Source of the DNA: Anaerolineales bacterium
GTDB taxonomy: Bacteria; Chloroflexota; Anaerolineae; 4572-78; J111
Direction: 5' to 3'
Length of the DNA stretch: 64,000 nucleotides
Assembly: GCA_015075185.1 (NCBI GenBank)
Contig: JABTUW010000004.1
Location: 248,001 to 312,000, forward strand
The notes below the pieces were generated by a model. The model was not told the origin of the DNA. It saw only the letters and a list, made by a program, of their open reading frames with translations, and did not search any database. Below are positions 1 through 8,258 of the stretch, one piece after another. The translations under genes and the position numbers were made by a program. Numbering within the stretch: the stretch's first letter is position 1; every line of letters begins with the position of its first letter.

Positions 1-1
1 G

Positions 2-655
2 AGGCGTTGGTTGGCTTGGGGGAGCGTCGTGCTTGTTTTGTTGTTTGTCGGTGTGATGGCTCAGCCCCGTCTGAATTTAGATAGTCAAAGTACTTCGATC
101 GTGGCTGAGGCGTTCATGACCGATTATCCTTCTCTCGGCCCTGAAACCGCGCCGGTCACCATCGTTGAATACGGCGACTTGGGCTGCGCGGCCTGTTGGG
201 CATGGCATAAGCTTGGCGTCCTAAAGGACATCCGTGTCAAGTATGGCGACCAGGTGCGTTTTGTCTGGAAGGATTTCCCGGTCGTCACCCTGGCCTCCCC
301 CAAGGCAGCCGAGGCTGCGCAATGTGCCCATGAGCAGGGCAAGTTTTGGGAATTCCACGATTTCATCTTTGACAATGACAATATTGAGACAATAAGCAAA
401 GATGACCTCAAAGCCTACGCAGCTAAAGTTGAACTAGACATGGACAAATTCAATGAGTGTGTAGACTCCCGCCGTTATCGGGATAAGGTAAATAACCAGC
501 AGCACGAGGCTTTCGAAGCAGGTTTTAATGGGAGCCCGGCTTTCTTGGTGAATGACAAGCCAATTGTTGGGGCGCAACGCTTTGAAGTGTTTGAGGAAGT
601 AATTGATTCTTTGCTGGCTCCAGGGAGTAGCGTAAGCCAAGCTTCTCGATTCTAA
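2..655 (+). CDS. DsbA-family thioredoxin-fold oxidoreductase, membrane-anchored (5' partial)
   Basis: Predicted extracytoplasmic thiol-disulfide oxidoreductase. A hydrophobic segment (VVLVLLFVGVMA) preceded by Arg-Arg-Trp lies at the very start, so the protein is probably anchored or exported. The frame is open to the window edge, and the true start is probably upstream; an internal TTG at position 11 is the first possible start seen. Counted from that TTG, the active-site motif is CAAC (C59-C62), followed by the DsbA helical insert and the cis-proline loop GSP (P175). The layout matches the thioredoxin_4/DsbA-like family that often serves as a disulfide donor or isomerase. The exact partner cannot be told from the sequence. 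The next gene starts 16 bases downstream. Confidence 0.85.
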   Translation, partial: RRWLAWGSVVLVLLFVGVMAQPRLNLDSQSTSIVAEAFMTDYPSLGPETAPVTIVEYGDLGCAACWAWHKLGVLKDIRVKYGDQVRFVWKDFPVVTLASPKAAEAAQCAHEQGKFWEFHDFIFDNDNIETISKDDLKAYAAKVELDMDKFNECVDSRRYRDKVNNQQHEAFEAGFNGSPAFLVNDKPIVGAQRFEVFEEVIDSLLAPGSSVSQASRF

Positions 656-671
656 GTAACTTGTACCGCGT

Positions 672-1739
672 ATGATAACTAACATCGCAGACTTCCTACC
701 CCCCATTCGTCAGCTTCAAGAGCAGATCCGTGATAGCGTGGTCGCCGCCGCCGAGTCAACCTCGCCGGATGAACTGGCTCAAATCGCTAAAGAAGAGGCC
801 GGCGATACTATCTATGTCGTAGATAAAATTAGCGAAGAGGTACTGCTTGACTTTTTTACCCACGAGATTGCCAGCCACACCCCGATCATTTTAATCGCCG
901 AAGGGTTGGGCGAAACCGGTCAGATGGTTTTGCCAGCCGGTGTGCCTGAAAAAGAAGCGCGCTGGCGGATCATTGTTGATCCCATTGACGGCACTCGCGG
1001 CATCATGTACCAGAAACGCAGTGCCTGGATTTTGACCGGTGTGGCCCCCAACAAAGGCCAGGCCACCAACCTGAGCGATATTGAACTGGCGGTGCAAACT
1101 GAAGTTCCCCTCATTAAACAGCACCTCTCGGACACGCTGTGGTCTATTGCCGGCCAGGGCGTTCGCGCCGAACGCTACAACCGCCTCACCGGTGACACGC
1201 AACCCCTTGTTATACAACCCTCACGCGCAACTACTATCGCCCATGGGTACGCCATGATTTCCCGCTTTTTTCCCGGCGCTCGCGAGGAATTGGCCGCCAT
1301 TGATGAGGAGATTGTGCGGGACGCGCTGGGCCCGGTGCAGCCAGGCAAAGCTCATTGTTTTGAAGACCAGTATATCTGTACCGGCGGGCAGTTTTACGAG
1401 TTGATTACCGGGCGGGATCGTTTTAATGCCGATATCCGCCCCCTCCTGGAGACCTTGTTGGCCCAACGAGGTTTAGCTCTGGGTATTTGCTGCCATCCTT
1501 ACGATTTGTGTACTGAACTCATTGCCCGTGAAGCCGGGGTGATTATCACCGACGCCTCTGGCCAGCCCCTTTTAGCCCCGCTGGACGTGTCAAGTAACAT
1601 CAGTTGGGTTGGGTACGCCAATGCAGCTATTCAGGCACAAATCGAACCCCTCTTGCAACAAGCCCTGCGCCGGCGTGGCTTACTATCTGAAGAACCCCCC
1701 CGCTTCACTGATAATGACATCTGTCACTTCCAAAAGTGA
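672..1739 (+). CDS. Inositol monophosphatase-family phosphatase
   Basis: A 355-residue member of the Li+-sensitive, Mg2+-dependent phosphatase superfamily (IMPase/FBPase/CysQ). The metal-binding signature DPIDGT is at residues 103-108, preceded by an acidic AEG (E77). A C-terminal region of the usual pattern (LIAREAGVIITDASG) closes the active site. It is longer than bacterial SuhB (about 265 residues), with extra sequence in the middle, so the substrate (inositol phosphate, fructose bisphosphate or a nucleotide such as PAP) cannot be assigned. It starts 16 bases after the DsbA-like gene and may be cotranscribed with it. The stop codon lies inside a stem-loop. Confidence 0.85.
   Translation: MITNIADFLPPIRQLQEQIRDSVVAAAESTSPDELAQIAKEEAGDTIYVVDKISEEVLLDFFTHEIASHTPIILIAEGLGETGQMVLPAGVPEKEARWRIIVDPIDGTRGIMYQKRSAWILTGVAPNKGQATNLSDIELAVQTEVPLIKQHLSDTLWSIAGQGVRAERYNRLTGDTQPLVIQPSRATTIAHGYAMISRFFPGAREELAAIDEEIVRDALGPVQPGKAHCFEDQYICTGGQFYELITGRDRFNADIRPLLETLLAQRGLALGICCHPYDLCTELIAREAGVIITDASGQPLLAPLDVSSNISWVGYANAAIQAQIEPLLQQALRRRGLLSEEPPRFTDNDICHFQK
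1714..1727. promoter_or_regulatory. Candidate CRP/FNR-type site (ATGA-N6-TCAC) at the end of the phosphatase gene
   Basis: ATGACATCTGTCAC differs by one base from the perfect GTGA-N6-TCAC site in front of hypA, and its N6 spacer is the same. It lies inside the 3' end of the phosphatase gene, about 350 bases before hoxE, so a promoter role here is uncertain. Confidence 0.3.
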
Positions 1740-1742
1740 CAG
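1721..1742 (+). terminator. Stem-loop spanning the phosphatase stop codon
   Basis: A perfect 9-bp inverted repeat, CTGTCACTT (1721-1729) and AAGTGACAG (1734-1742), with a CCAA loop. It covers the TGA stop. No T-run follows, so it may stabilise the transcript 3' end rather than terminate it. The left arm overlaps the CRP/FNR-like site. Confidence 0.4.
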
Positions 1743-2078
1743 GTGACACTTACAGTCGGTTGTAAGTGATGATACAATGGAGGCGTCGAAGTAAGCAACG
1801 CCGCTAGCTCGATCTGAACCAAAACACGTTAGTGCAAAAAACTCCCCATTGAAATAATTGAAATATTAGAAGGTGACAGAGTGGTGTAATAGGTAGCGGA
1901 CCTGCCTACCTGAGACCTGCCGGTCGAAGTGTATTGTGAAAAAATGCACAAATTAGGATGAATGTCATATCGAAAATGTGACACCTAACACTGTGGAGGC
2001 CACCTGACGTATGATATGCTAGCTCCTGATTTGCGATAGTTGTTAAATCTACTCCAATTTGCACAAAAGGAATATATT
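1743..2078 (+). promoter_or_regulatory. Upstream regulatory region of the hox operon with two degenerate CRP/FNR-like sites
   Basis: A 336-base gap with no convincing gene. Two dyads resemble TTGTGA-N6-TCACAA. Site A, at 1934-1951, is TTGTGA-AAAAAT-GCACAA (one mismatch). Site B has its core at 1978-1991, GTGA-CACCTA-ACAC (one mismatch in the core). Downstream, TATGAT (2010-2015) or TATGCT (2015-2020) could serve as the -10 box, which would put site B about 38-42 bases before the transcription start, the class II activator position. A purine-rich AAAAGGA (2065-2071) is the hoxE ribosome-binding site. The regulator and start site are inferred. Confidence 0.45.
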
Positions 2079-2675
2079 ATGGCTAATCTCACCAAAGAAA
2101 GTGGAACTAAAGCCGCCAAGGCCGCCGAAACCGAACATCCCAGCGGAGATCCTCGTTTTAAGCTGGTAGATCGGGCGTTGAAGCGGCTGCAATATCAACA
2201 GGATGCCTTGATTGAAGTACTCCATACGGCCCAAGAAGCGTTTGGCTACCTGTCGGAAGATTTGCTCATTTATACCGCCCACCAGTTGAAGCTGCCGCTC
2301 AGTTGGGTGTATGGAGTAGCGACTTTCTACCACTTCTTTTCCTTGAAACCCCTGGGCGAACATACCTGTATTGTCTGCCTGGGTACGGCCTGCTATGTCA
2401 AACAGGCCGGCGAAATCGTGTCCAGGCTTGAAGCCGAGTTTGGTATTGAGGCTGGCCAGACGACCCCGGACGGCAAGTTCAGTCTTTCCACCGCCCGCTG
2501 CCTGGGCAGTTGCGGCTTGGCCCCGGTGTTGGTGTTAGACGGTAGCGTGGTGGGCCGCGAAATGCCCAACTCGACGGTCGAGCGAGTTAGAGTCATGCTA
2601 AGCAGCCAGGCCCGTTTGCCTGAACCGAAGCCTGCCGCTGATGCTTTAGAACTAGAGGAGACGGAAGCTTTATGA
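2079..2675 (+). CDS. hoxE: HoxE, NuoE-like [2Fe-2S] subunit of bidirectional NAD-linked [NiFe] hydrogenase
   Basis: A thioredoxin-like [2Fe-2S] subunit of the diaphorase module, homologous to the 24-kDa subunit of complex I. The cluster ligands are visible as C100-x4-C105 (CLGTAC) and C141-x3-C145 (CLGSC). The ATG at 2079 is preferred over an upstream in-frame TTG at 2040 because it has a purine-rich ribosome-binding site seven bases ahead. About 35 residues of charged N-terminal extension precede the conserved helical part. The stop overlaps the hoxF start (ATGA), indicating translational coupling. As the first gene of the hoxEFUYH set, it probably passes electrons between the flavin subunit and other carriers. 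Confidence 0.93.
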   Translation: MANLTKESGTKAAKAAETEHPSGDPRFKLVDRALKRLQYQQDALIEVLHTAQEAFGYLSEDLLIYTAHQLKLPLSWVYGVATFYHFFSLKPLGEHTCIVCLGTACYVKQAGEIVSRLEAEFGIEAGQTTPDGKFSLSTARCLGSCGLAPVLVLDGSVVGREMPNSTVERVRVMLSSQARLPEPKPAADALELEETEAL

Positions 2676-4336
2676 ATCGAGTTGAATTGCAAGCCTTAGC
2701 CGAAAAGGAAACCGAGCGGCAGCAGCAATTTCGTTGTCGGCTGTTATGCTGTTCCAGTACCCCCTGTGTTTCGTCGGGTGCTTTACCAGTCCAAGAGATT
2801 TTTCAGCAGGCGATTAAAAATAATCAATTGACCAAAGAAGTCCAGGTCGTTCCAACCGGCTGTATGGGTCCATGCAGCCAGGGGCCGCTCGTTAAAGTCC
2901 AGACCCATGACCAGCCTGATGTTCTCTACGAGGGAGTCACCCCAGCGGTGGCTGAGAAAATTGTCGCCAAGCATATCCTGCAAGATGGAGCTGAGGATAG
3001 CGTAACTGAGCGACATGCGCTTTCCGAACAAATTCCTTTCTTTACCCGGCAGGTCAAGATTGTGCTGGCCAATTCCGGTCTCATTGATCCTGAACGATTT
3101 GAAGAATATGTGATGCGCGGTGGTTATCACGCTTTAGCCCATGCGCTTCGCGAGATGACCCCGGAACAGATCTGCGACGAGATAACCCGGAGCGGTCTCC
3201 GCGGGCGGGGGGGCGCCGGCTACCCTGCCGGCTTGAAATGGGGTTTGGTCCGCAAATCGCCGGGAGCTAAAAAATTCGTTGTGGCCAATGGCGATGAGGG
3301 CGATCCCGGCGCTTACATGGATCGCACAATTATGGAATCGGACCCGCACCGGGTGTTGGAAGGAATGGCCATTGCCGGTTATGCGGTCGGGGCGGAGCAG
3401 GGATATGTTTACGTTCGCGGTGAGTATCCAGAGGCGATCAAACGCCTGGAGAAGGCCATTCGGACCGCCGAGCGGCGCGGTGTGCTGGGCAGCCGGGTTC
3501 TGGACAGCAACTTTAGCTTTCGGGTTGACATTCGCATTGGCGCTGGCGCCTTTGTCTGTGGCGAGGAGACCGCCTTGATGGCCTCGATTATGGGCCGGCG
3601 AGGCCAGCCCGTGCCGCGTCCGCCTTATCCCTCTGAAAGCGGTCTGTGGGGCTATCCCACACTGATCAACAACGTGGAGACGTTTGCCAATATCGCCCCG
3701 ATTATTACCCGGGGCGCCCCCTGGTACGCCAGTATCGGGACAGAGAAGAGCAAGGGGAGTAAAGTCTTTGCCCTGGCGGGTAACCTGAATACGACCGGCC
3801 TGATCGAGGTGCCGATGGGCATCCTGTTGCGAGATATTGTTTATGACATCGGCGGGGGCATCCCTGATGGCCGCACTTTCAAAGCAGCTCAGACCGGCGG
3901 CCCCAGCGGGGGTTATCTGCCAGCAACGCATCTTGATACACCCGTGGACTTTGAGAGTCTCAAGGCGCTGGGTTCGATTATGGGTTCTGGCGGCCTGGTC
4001 ATCTTGGACGACAAAAACAGCATGCCCGACATGGCTAAGTTCTTTATGGAATTTTGCATGGATGAGAGCTGTGGAAAGTGTCTGCCATGCCGTGTTGGTA
4101 CGGTCCAGATGTATCGAATTTTGGATCGCTTTACTTCCGGTACCGCCACTCCCGCCGATTTGAAAAAGCTGGAGGAACTGTGTGTGATGGTCAAAGAGAC
4201 CAGCCTGTGTGGTCTGGGGCAATCGGCGCCGAATCCGGTCTTAAGTACCCTGCGCTACTTCCGCGAGGAGTATGAAGCCCAGATTAATGAGCGCGCTGCC
4301 CGGTTAGCATTGGCTGAAAATGGAGGCGGTCAATGA
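2672..4336 (+). CDS. hoxF: HoxF, NuoF-like FMN/NAD(H)-binding diaphorase subunit
   Basis: The NAD(H)-oxidising or -reducing flavoprotein of the Hox hydrogenase (554 residues). The N-terminal thioredoxin-like domain keeps a complete [2Fe-2S] ligand set (C26 or C27, C32, C64, C68). It is followed by the FMN/NADH-binding glycine-rich loop GRGGAGYPAG (178-187), an SLBB region, and the C-terminal [4Fe-4S] site ESCGKCLPC with C467, C470, C473 and C513. It overlaps hoxE by four bases. The long N-terminus distinguishes HoxF/HydB-type proteins from plain NuoF. It should form the electron entry and exit site where NAD+ is reduced with electrons from H2. Confidence 0.95.
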   Translation: MNRVELQALAEKETERQQQFRCRLLCCSSTPCVSSGALPVQEIFQQAIKNNQLTKEVQVVPTGCMGPCSQGPLVKVQTHDQPDVLYEGVTPAVAEKIVAKHILQDGAEDSVTERHALSEQIPFFTRQVKIVLANSGLIDPERFEEYVMRGGYHALAHALREMTPEQICDEITRSGLRGRGGAGYPAGLKWGLVRKSPGAKKFVVANGDEGDPGAYMDRTIMESDPHRVLEGMAIAGYAVGAEQGYVYVRGEYPEAIKRLEKAIRTAERRGVLGSRVLDSNFSFRVDIRIGAGAFVCGEETALMASIMGRRGQPVPRPPYPSESGLWGYPTLINNVETFANIAPIITRGAPWYASIGTEKSKGSKVFALAGNLNTTGLIEVPMGILLRDIVYDIGGGIPDGRTFKAAQTGGPSGGYLPATHLDTPVDFESLKALGSIMGSGGLVILDDKNSMPDMAKFFMEFCMDESCGKCLPCRVGTVQMYRILDRFTSGTATPADLKKLEELCVMVKETSLCGLGQSAPNPVLSTLRYFREEYEAQINERAARLALAENGGGQ

Positions 4337-4424
4337 GGTTCTTCATTTCTTGCTCAAACCTGTCAACTTTTGCCAGCCTGATAGATTTACCCCAGATTGT
4401 TGAACCCCAAGTGGAGGTGTGGTG

Positions 4425-5150
4425 ATGTCTGTTGTTACCCTGACAATTAATGATGAAATGGTCAGCGCCCGGCAAGACCAGTCGCTGTTGGAAGTAATTA
4501 AAGAGCATGGGAATCACATTCCCACCCTTTGCCATTTGGAGGGGTTGAGCGAGCGTGGTAGTTGCCGCTTGTGTATGGTCGAATGGCCTGATGGGCGTGG
4601 CGGTGCTCGGTTAGTGGCCGCCTGTGTTACCCCGGTGCAGGAAGGTATGGTTATTTATACCCATACCGAACGGCTGGTTAAGTACCGGCAGATGATCATG
4701 GAACTATTTTTGGCTGAACGTAATCACGTTTGCGCAGTTTGCGTGATGAATGGGCATTGTGAACTGCAATGGCAGGCGGCCGTACTGGGGGTGGACCACG
4801 TTCGGTACGATTACCTCCATCCTGATTTGCCAATGGATGCCAGCCATGAGCGCTTTGTTCTGGACCATAATCGCTGCATTCTCTGCACCCGCTGTGTTCG
4901 AGTTTGTGATGAGGTCGAAGGCGCGCATACCTGGGATGTCATGGGCCGGGGCGTCGAGAGCCGGGTTATTGCCGACTTGAACCAGGCCTGGGGCGCCAGC
5001 CAAAGCTGCACCAGTTGTGGCAAGTGCGTGCAAGTTTGCCCCACCGGTGCTTTGACCAAGAAGGGCGTTACGGTGGCCGAGATGGAGAAGAAACCTGATT
5101 TTCTGGGCTGGATTTTGACTGGCCGGGAAAAGAAAGAGTGGAATTGGTGA
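4425..5150 (+). CDS. hoxU: HoxU, NuoG-N-terminal-like iron-sulfur subunit
   Basis: An iron-sulfur wire between HoxF and the hydrogenase dimer (241 residues). Four clusters are visible. A [2Fe-2S] site is formed by C36, C47, C50 and C67. The NuoG-type His-Cys3 [4Fe-4S] site is formed by H101, C103, C106 and C112. Two ferredoxin-type [4Fe-4S] sites follow, at C151/154/157/161 and C195/198/201/205. Among GTG 4419, GTG 4422 and ATG 4425, the ATG is chosen because GGAGG at 4413-4417 is seven bases ahead. There is an 88-base gap after hoxF and 49 bases before hoxY. The length matches HoxU, with no molybdopterin domain. Confidence 0.95.
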   Translation: MSVVTLTINDEMVSARQDQSLLEVIKEHGNHIPTLCHLEGLSERGSCRLCMVEWPDGRGGARLVAACVTPVQEGMVIYTHTERLVKYRQMIMELFLAERNHVCAVCVMNGHCELQWQAAVLGVDHVRYDYLHPDLPMDASHERFVLDHNRCILCTRCVRVCDEVEGAHTWDVMGRGVESRVIADLNQAWGASQSCTSCGKCVQVCPTGALTKKGVTVAEMEKKPDFLGWILTGREKKEWNW

Positions 5151-5199
5151 TGAGTTGCCAATTATCAATTGTTAATCATTGGGTTGAAGGGAAAATCTT

Positions 5200-5754
5200 A
5201 TGACAGCGAAAAAAAATGGCAAAATCCGGCTGGCAACTGCCTGGTTGGGCGGCTGTTCGGGCTGCCACATGAGTTTTCTGGATTTAGGGGAAAAGCTGAT
5301 TGACCTGGCTGGAGTGGTGGAGTTGGTGTACAGCCCTATTGCCGATGCTAAAGAATTTCCGCACAAAGTGGATGTAACCCTGGTCGAAGGGGCTGTGGCC
5401 AATGTGGATCACCTGGAATTGGCTCACTCTATTCGCGAACGCAGCCGGAAAGTAGTTAGCTTTGGCGACTGCGCCGTGACCGGCAATGTCACCAGCCTGC
5501 GTAACACGCTGCAAGTGGACGATCTGTTGACCCAGGTTTATCAGGCCGGGCCAGGCCAGGTGCCGCGCGGGGGTGAAGCCGATAAGGTTATGCCGGCGCT
5601 CCTGCCCCGCGTCGTGCCGCTTCACCAGGTCATTGAAGTAGATGCTTACATTCCAGGCTGCCCGCCCGACCCAGATCGCATCTGGGCAGCGGTAGAGGCG
5701 CTGCTGGCAAATGAGCCGGTGGCCTTGCCTGAAACTATGCGGAAATTCGGATAA
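5200..5754 (+). CDS. hoxY: HoxY, [NiFe] hydrogenase small subunit (group 3d-like)
   Basis: The small subunit carries the proximal [4Fe-4S] cluster next to the NiFe site. Its ligands are visible as C19-x2-C22 (GGCSGCHMS), C91 (GDCAVTGN) and C154 (PGCPPDPD). At 184 residues and without a Tat signal, it matches the compact cytoplasmic HoxY type rather than membrane-bound uptake hydrogenases. It precedes hoxH by 45 bases in the hoxEFUYH order. The second small subunit at 25.3 kb has the same motifs but is clearly a divergent paralogue. Confidence 0.95.
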   Translation: MTAKKNGKIRLATAWLGGCSGCHMSFLDLGEKLIDLAGVVELVYSPIADAKEFPHKVDVTLVEGAVANVDHLELAHSIRERSRKVVSFGDCAVTGNVTSLRNTLQVDDLLTQVYQAGPGQVPRGGEADKVMPALLPRVVPLHQVIEVDAYIPGCPPDPDRIWAAVEALLANEPVALPETMRKFG

Positions 5755-5799
5755 AAACGTTGAACGTTAGACGTTTAACTTGTTGGAGGAATAATTATT

Positions 5800-7230
5800 A
5801 TGTCACGTATTGTCACGATCGATCCCGTCACACGCATTGAAGGCCATGCCAAAATTACGGTTCATCTCAACGATCAGAATGAGGTCGAGGATGCCCGCTT
5901 CCACGTGACGGAGTTTAGGGGGTTTGAGAAATTCTGTGAAGGGCGGAGTTTCTGGGAAATGCCGGGCATCACCGCTCGTATTTGCGGTATTTGCCCGGTT
6001 AGCCATTTGTTAGCTTCGGCTAAGGCCGGCGACGCTATTTTAGGATCTCAAATTCCGCCGACGGCGCAGAAACTGCGTCGGTTGATGAACTGGGCCCAGC
6101 TTGTCCAGAGCCACGCCTTAAGCTTCTTTCACCTCAGTGGGCCAGATTTGTTGCTGGGTATGGAGAGTGATCCCGCGCAGCGTAATGTTGTGGGGCTGAT
6201 TAGCAAGTATCCCGACCTGGCCCGGAAAGGCATTCGCCTGCGCCAGTTTGGTCAAGAGACGATCCGCATCTTGGGCGGCAAAAGCATCCATCCGGCCTGG
6301 TCAGTGCCTGGAGGTGTACGCGAGCCTCTTACCGTCGAAAAGCGCGCCCAAATTAAGGCCGGATTAGCCGAGAGTCTCGATACCGTGGAACTGGCCTTAG
6401 ATTTGTTGAAGGATCGTTTTGACCAATTTGCCCCGGAAATTCAGGCTTATGGCGAGTTCCCCAGCCTGTTTATAGGTCTGGTAACACCTGAAGGCGGCCT
6501 GGAACATTATGACGGCTTGCTGCGGGTGGTTGATAGTACCGGCCGGGTGCTGGAGCCCGGAGTGGCTCCAGAGCGGTATCGAGAGATCATTGAAGAGGCC
6601 GTTGAGCCATGGAGCTATTTAAAGTTCCCCTACTACAAACCTTACGGATTAGAAAACGGTATGTATCGGGTCGGGCCATTGGCTCGACTCAATGTGTGCG
6701 ATTTTGCCGGCACGCCTAGAGCTGACCGGGAGCTGCGCCAGTTCCGCCGCCTGGGGGCGCACGGCCAGCCGGTGATTAGCAGTTTCCACTATCACTATGC
6801 CCGTCTGATCGAGATTCTCTTTTCTCTTGAAAAAATGACTGAAACACTGGAGGACCCTGATATTATCAACACTCATATTCGCAGCCGGGCCGGGGTGAAT
6901 CGAACCATGGGCATTGGGGTGAGCGAAGCCCCACGGGGCACCCTCTTCCACGAATATCATGTGGATGAAAATGGTGTTCTGCAGCGGGTCAATTTGATCA
7001 TCGCAACCGGGCAAAATAATCTGGCCATGAACAAAACGGTCAAGCAAATTGCTCAGGCTTATGTCAATGGACAGCAGTTGACCGAAGGTATCCTGAACCG
7101 GATTGAGCATGGTATTCGTTCCTTTGACCCGTGCTTAAGTTGTTCCACTCACGCCGTTGGTCAGATGCCCCTGCATGTGCAACTGGTGGCTCCTGACGGT
7201 GAAGTGATAGACGAAGTAATGAGAGATTGA
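5800..7230 (+). CDS. hoxH: HoxH, [NiFe] hydrogenase large (catalytic) subunit
   Basis: Catalytic subunit for reversible H2 oxidation (476 residues). The N-terminal L1 motif RICGICPVSH supplies C62 and C65, and the C-terminal L2 motif DPCLSCSTH supplies C445 and C448, so all four Ni-Fe ligands are present. Twenty-five residues follow H451. In this family such a tail is removed by a dedicated endopeptidase after metal insertion, and that gene (hoxW) is next. The conserved VTRIEGH near the N-terminus is also present. A GGAGG ribosome-binding site lies ahead of the ATG. The L2 motif has Cys, not selenocysteine. Together with HoxEFUY it forms a soluble NAD-linked hydrogenase. Confidence 0.96.
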   Translation: MSRIVTIDPVTRIEGHAKITVHLNDQNEVEDARFHVTEFRGFEKFCEGRSFWEMPGITARICGICPVSHLLASAKAGDAILGSQIPPTAQKLRRLMNWAQLVQSHALSFFHLSGPDLLLGMESDPAQRNVVGLISKYPDLARKGIRLRQFGQETIRILGGKSIHPAWSVPGGVREPLTVEKRAQIKAGLAESLDTVELALDLLKDRFDQFAPEIQAYGEFPSLFIGLVTPEGGLEHYDGLLRVVDSTGRVLEPGVAPERYREIIEEAVEPWSYLKFPYYKPYGLENGMYRVGPLARLNVCDFAGTPRADRELRQFRRLGAHGQPVISSFHYHYARLIEILFSLEKMTETLEDPDIINTHIRSRAGVNRTMGIGVSEAPRGTLFHEYHVDENGVLQRVNLIIATGQNNLAMNKTVKQIAQAYVNGQQLTEGILNRIEHGIRSFDPCLSCSTHAVGQMPLHVQLVAPDGEVIDEVMRD

Positions 7231-7236
7231 TAAAAA

Positions 7237-7267
7237 GGCAGGTCAGGTTGCCGCAACCTGACTTGCC
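7237..7267. terminator. Strong hairpin between hoxH and hoxW
   Basis: A 14-bp stem (7237-7250 with 7254-7267; 13 Watson-Crick pairs and one G-U) and a three-base loop. An A-run precedes it, so on the minus strand it would read as stem plus T-run, a textbook intrinsic terminator for antisense transcripts. On the plus strand no T-run follows, so it more likely protects or segments the hox mRNA between hoxH and hoxW. Confidence 0.55.
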
Positions 7268-7277
7268 TGAGGGTTGT

Positions 7278-7757
7278 ATGATTTTGCTTATTAGTTATGG
7301 TAACGATTTGCGCCGGGACGATGGGGCTGGACTTGTTTTGGCCGACCTGATCGAACAATCTTGGCGTATTCATCAGGTAGCAGTTAAACGATTATCCGTT
7401 CACCAACTGTTACCGGAATTGGCCGAGGAAATAGCCAGGCCGGAAGTCTTTGCCGTAGTTTTTGTGGATGCCAGGGCTGTAGAGGCGGGCGAAATTGATC
7501 CCCGGGTGCGGATTCAGCCCCTCAGTGTTGCTTCCCAATCACCCAGCTTGGGGCATCATCTGGACCCGGCTACTCTGCTGGCCTATGCTGACTGGCTTTA
7601 TGCTGGGCGGCCTCCAGCTTGGCTGGTAACAGTTCCGGCGGCAGATTTTGGTTACGGTGAGGGTTTAAGCGAGATGGTTCAACAGGCATTGGCAGCGGCC
7701 CAAGCTTTGCCGCTTGAGTTGCTGGCCCAACTGCCAATACTTGGTCTTGAGAGTTGA
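7278..7757 (+). CDS. hoxW: HoxW-like hydrogenase maturation endopeptidase
   Basis: A HycI/HoxW-family nickel-dependent protease that removes the C-terminal tail of the large subunit. The N-terminal motif SYGNDLRRDDGAG (equivalent to GxGNxxxxDDGxG) carries the metal-binding acid. A second conserved region, FVDAR, supplies the next acidic residue, and LGHHLDPATLL supplies the conserved histidines. The ATG at 7278 is preferred because the conserved strand begins right there and GAGGG lies five bases ahead; an in-frame upstream start at 7227 would run through the hairpin. It lies directly after hoxH, its likely substrate. Confidence 0.88.
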   Translation: MILLISYGNDLRRDDGAGLVLADLIEQSWRIHQVAVKRLSVHQLLPELAEEIARPEVFAVVFVDARAVEAGEIDPRVRIQPLSVASQSPSLGHHLDPATLLAYADWLYAGRPPAWLVTVPAADFGYGEGLSEMVQQALAAAQALPLELLAQLPILGLES

Positions 7758-7763
7758 GGGTTT

Positions 7764-8147
7764 ATGCATCTGCAAGAGGTTATAACTTTAACTGAAGCTC
7801 AATTTTTATCATCTGATTTAGCCAAGTTTCGCGGCCAGTCTGTCCTTAAACAAGAGGTCAAAACGGGCTTTGGCGCAGACTTAATGAGTGATGTGTTAGT
7901 TTATGATGTTGCTCACGGGCTGCTTATCACCGGCTTGATTAACCCTCAGATTGTACGGACAGCGGAGATGGCTGATGCTGCCGCTATTTTAGTCGTACGC
8001 GGCAAAACGCCCTTGCCGGAAACGATTGAGGTGGCTCAACGGGTAGGTATGCCCCTCATTGGCACGCGGCTTACCATGTTTGAAACATGCGGCCGGTTAT
8101 ACGCCGCTGGCCTTAGAGCTGCTCCCCGGCACGAGGAGGTGGATTGA
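7764..8147 (+). CDS. DRTGG-domain-like protein (hydrogenase-associated)
   Basis: A small 127-residue protein resembling the DRTGG domain. Its core LLITGLINPQIVRTAEMADA is followed by a predicted Rossmann-like segment (AAILVVRGKTPLPETIEVAQ, then VGMPLIGTRLTMFETCGRL). DRTGG proteins of this size are recurrent neighbours of HydABC-type hydrogenase and complex-I-like gene sets. Their biochemical role is not established, but a ligand-sensing or regulatory role is assumed. It starts six bases after hoxW and so belongs to the hox operon. A second, divergent copy follows at 9302. Confidence 0.65.
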   Translation: MHLQEVITLTEAQFLSSDLAKFRGQSVLKQEVKTGFGADLMSDVLVYDVAHGLLITGLINPQIVRTAEMADAAAILVVRGKTPLPETIEVAQRVGMPLIGTRLTMFETCGRLYAAGLRAAPRHEEVD

Positions 8148-8150
8148 GCT

Positions 8151-8186
8151 TGGCCAGGTAACGCAGCGAAGGGGCGACTCTGGCCA
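8151..8186 (+). terminator. Weak hairpin after the first DRTGG gene
   Basis: TGGCCAG (8151-8157) and CTGGCCA (8180-8186) form a 7-bp stem with a 22-base loop. A T-rich stretch follows about 10 bases later. It may reduce read-through into the CBS-HATPase gene, but it is a weak terminator candidate. Confidence 0.3.
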
Positions 8187-8258
8187 CGTTTGGTTTTTTG
8201 TTTGATAGAAAGACAGGTTTAAACGCACCTGACCGGATGAAGGGGATAAATCGGTTCT

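Noticed and set aside
1867..1935. tRNA-like stretch with fragments resembling a D-arm and a T-arm (GGTCGAA) ahead of the hox operon
   Set aside because: It does not fold into a cloverleaf: no acceptor stem and no proper anticodon arm can be built. At best it is a remnant, so no RNA gene is reported.
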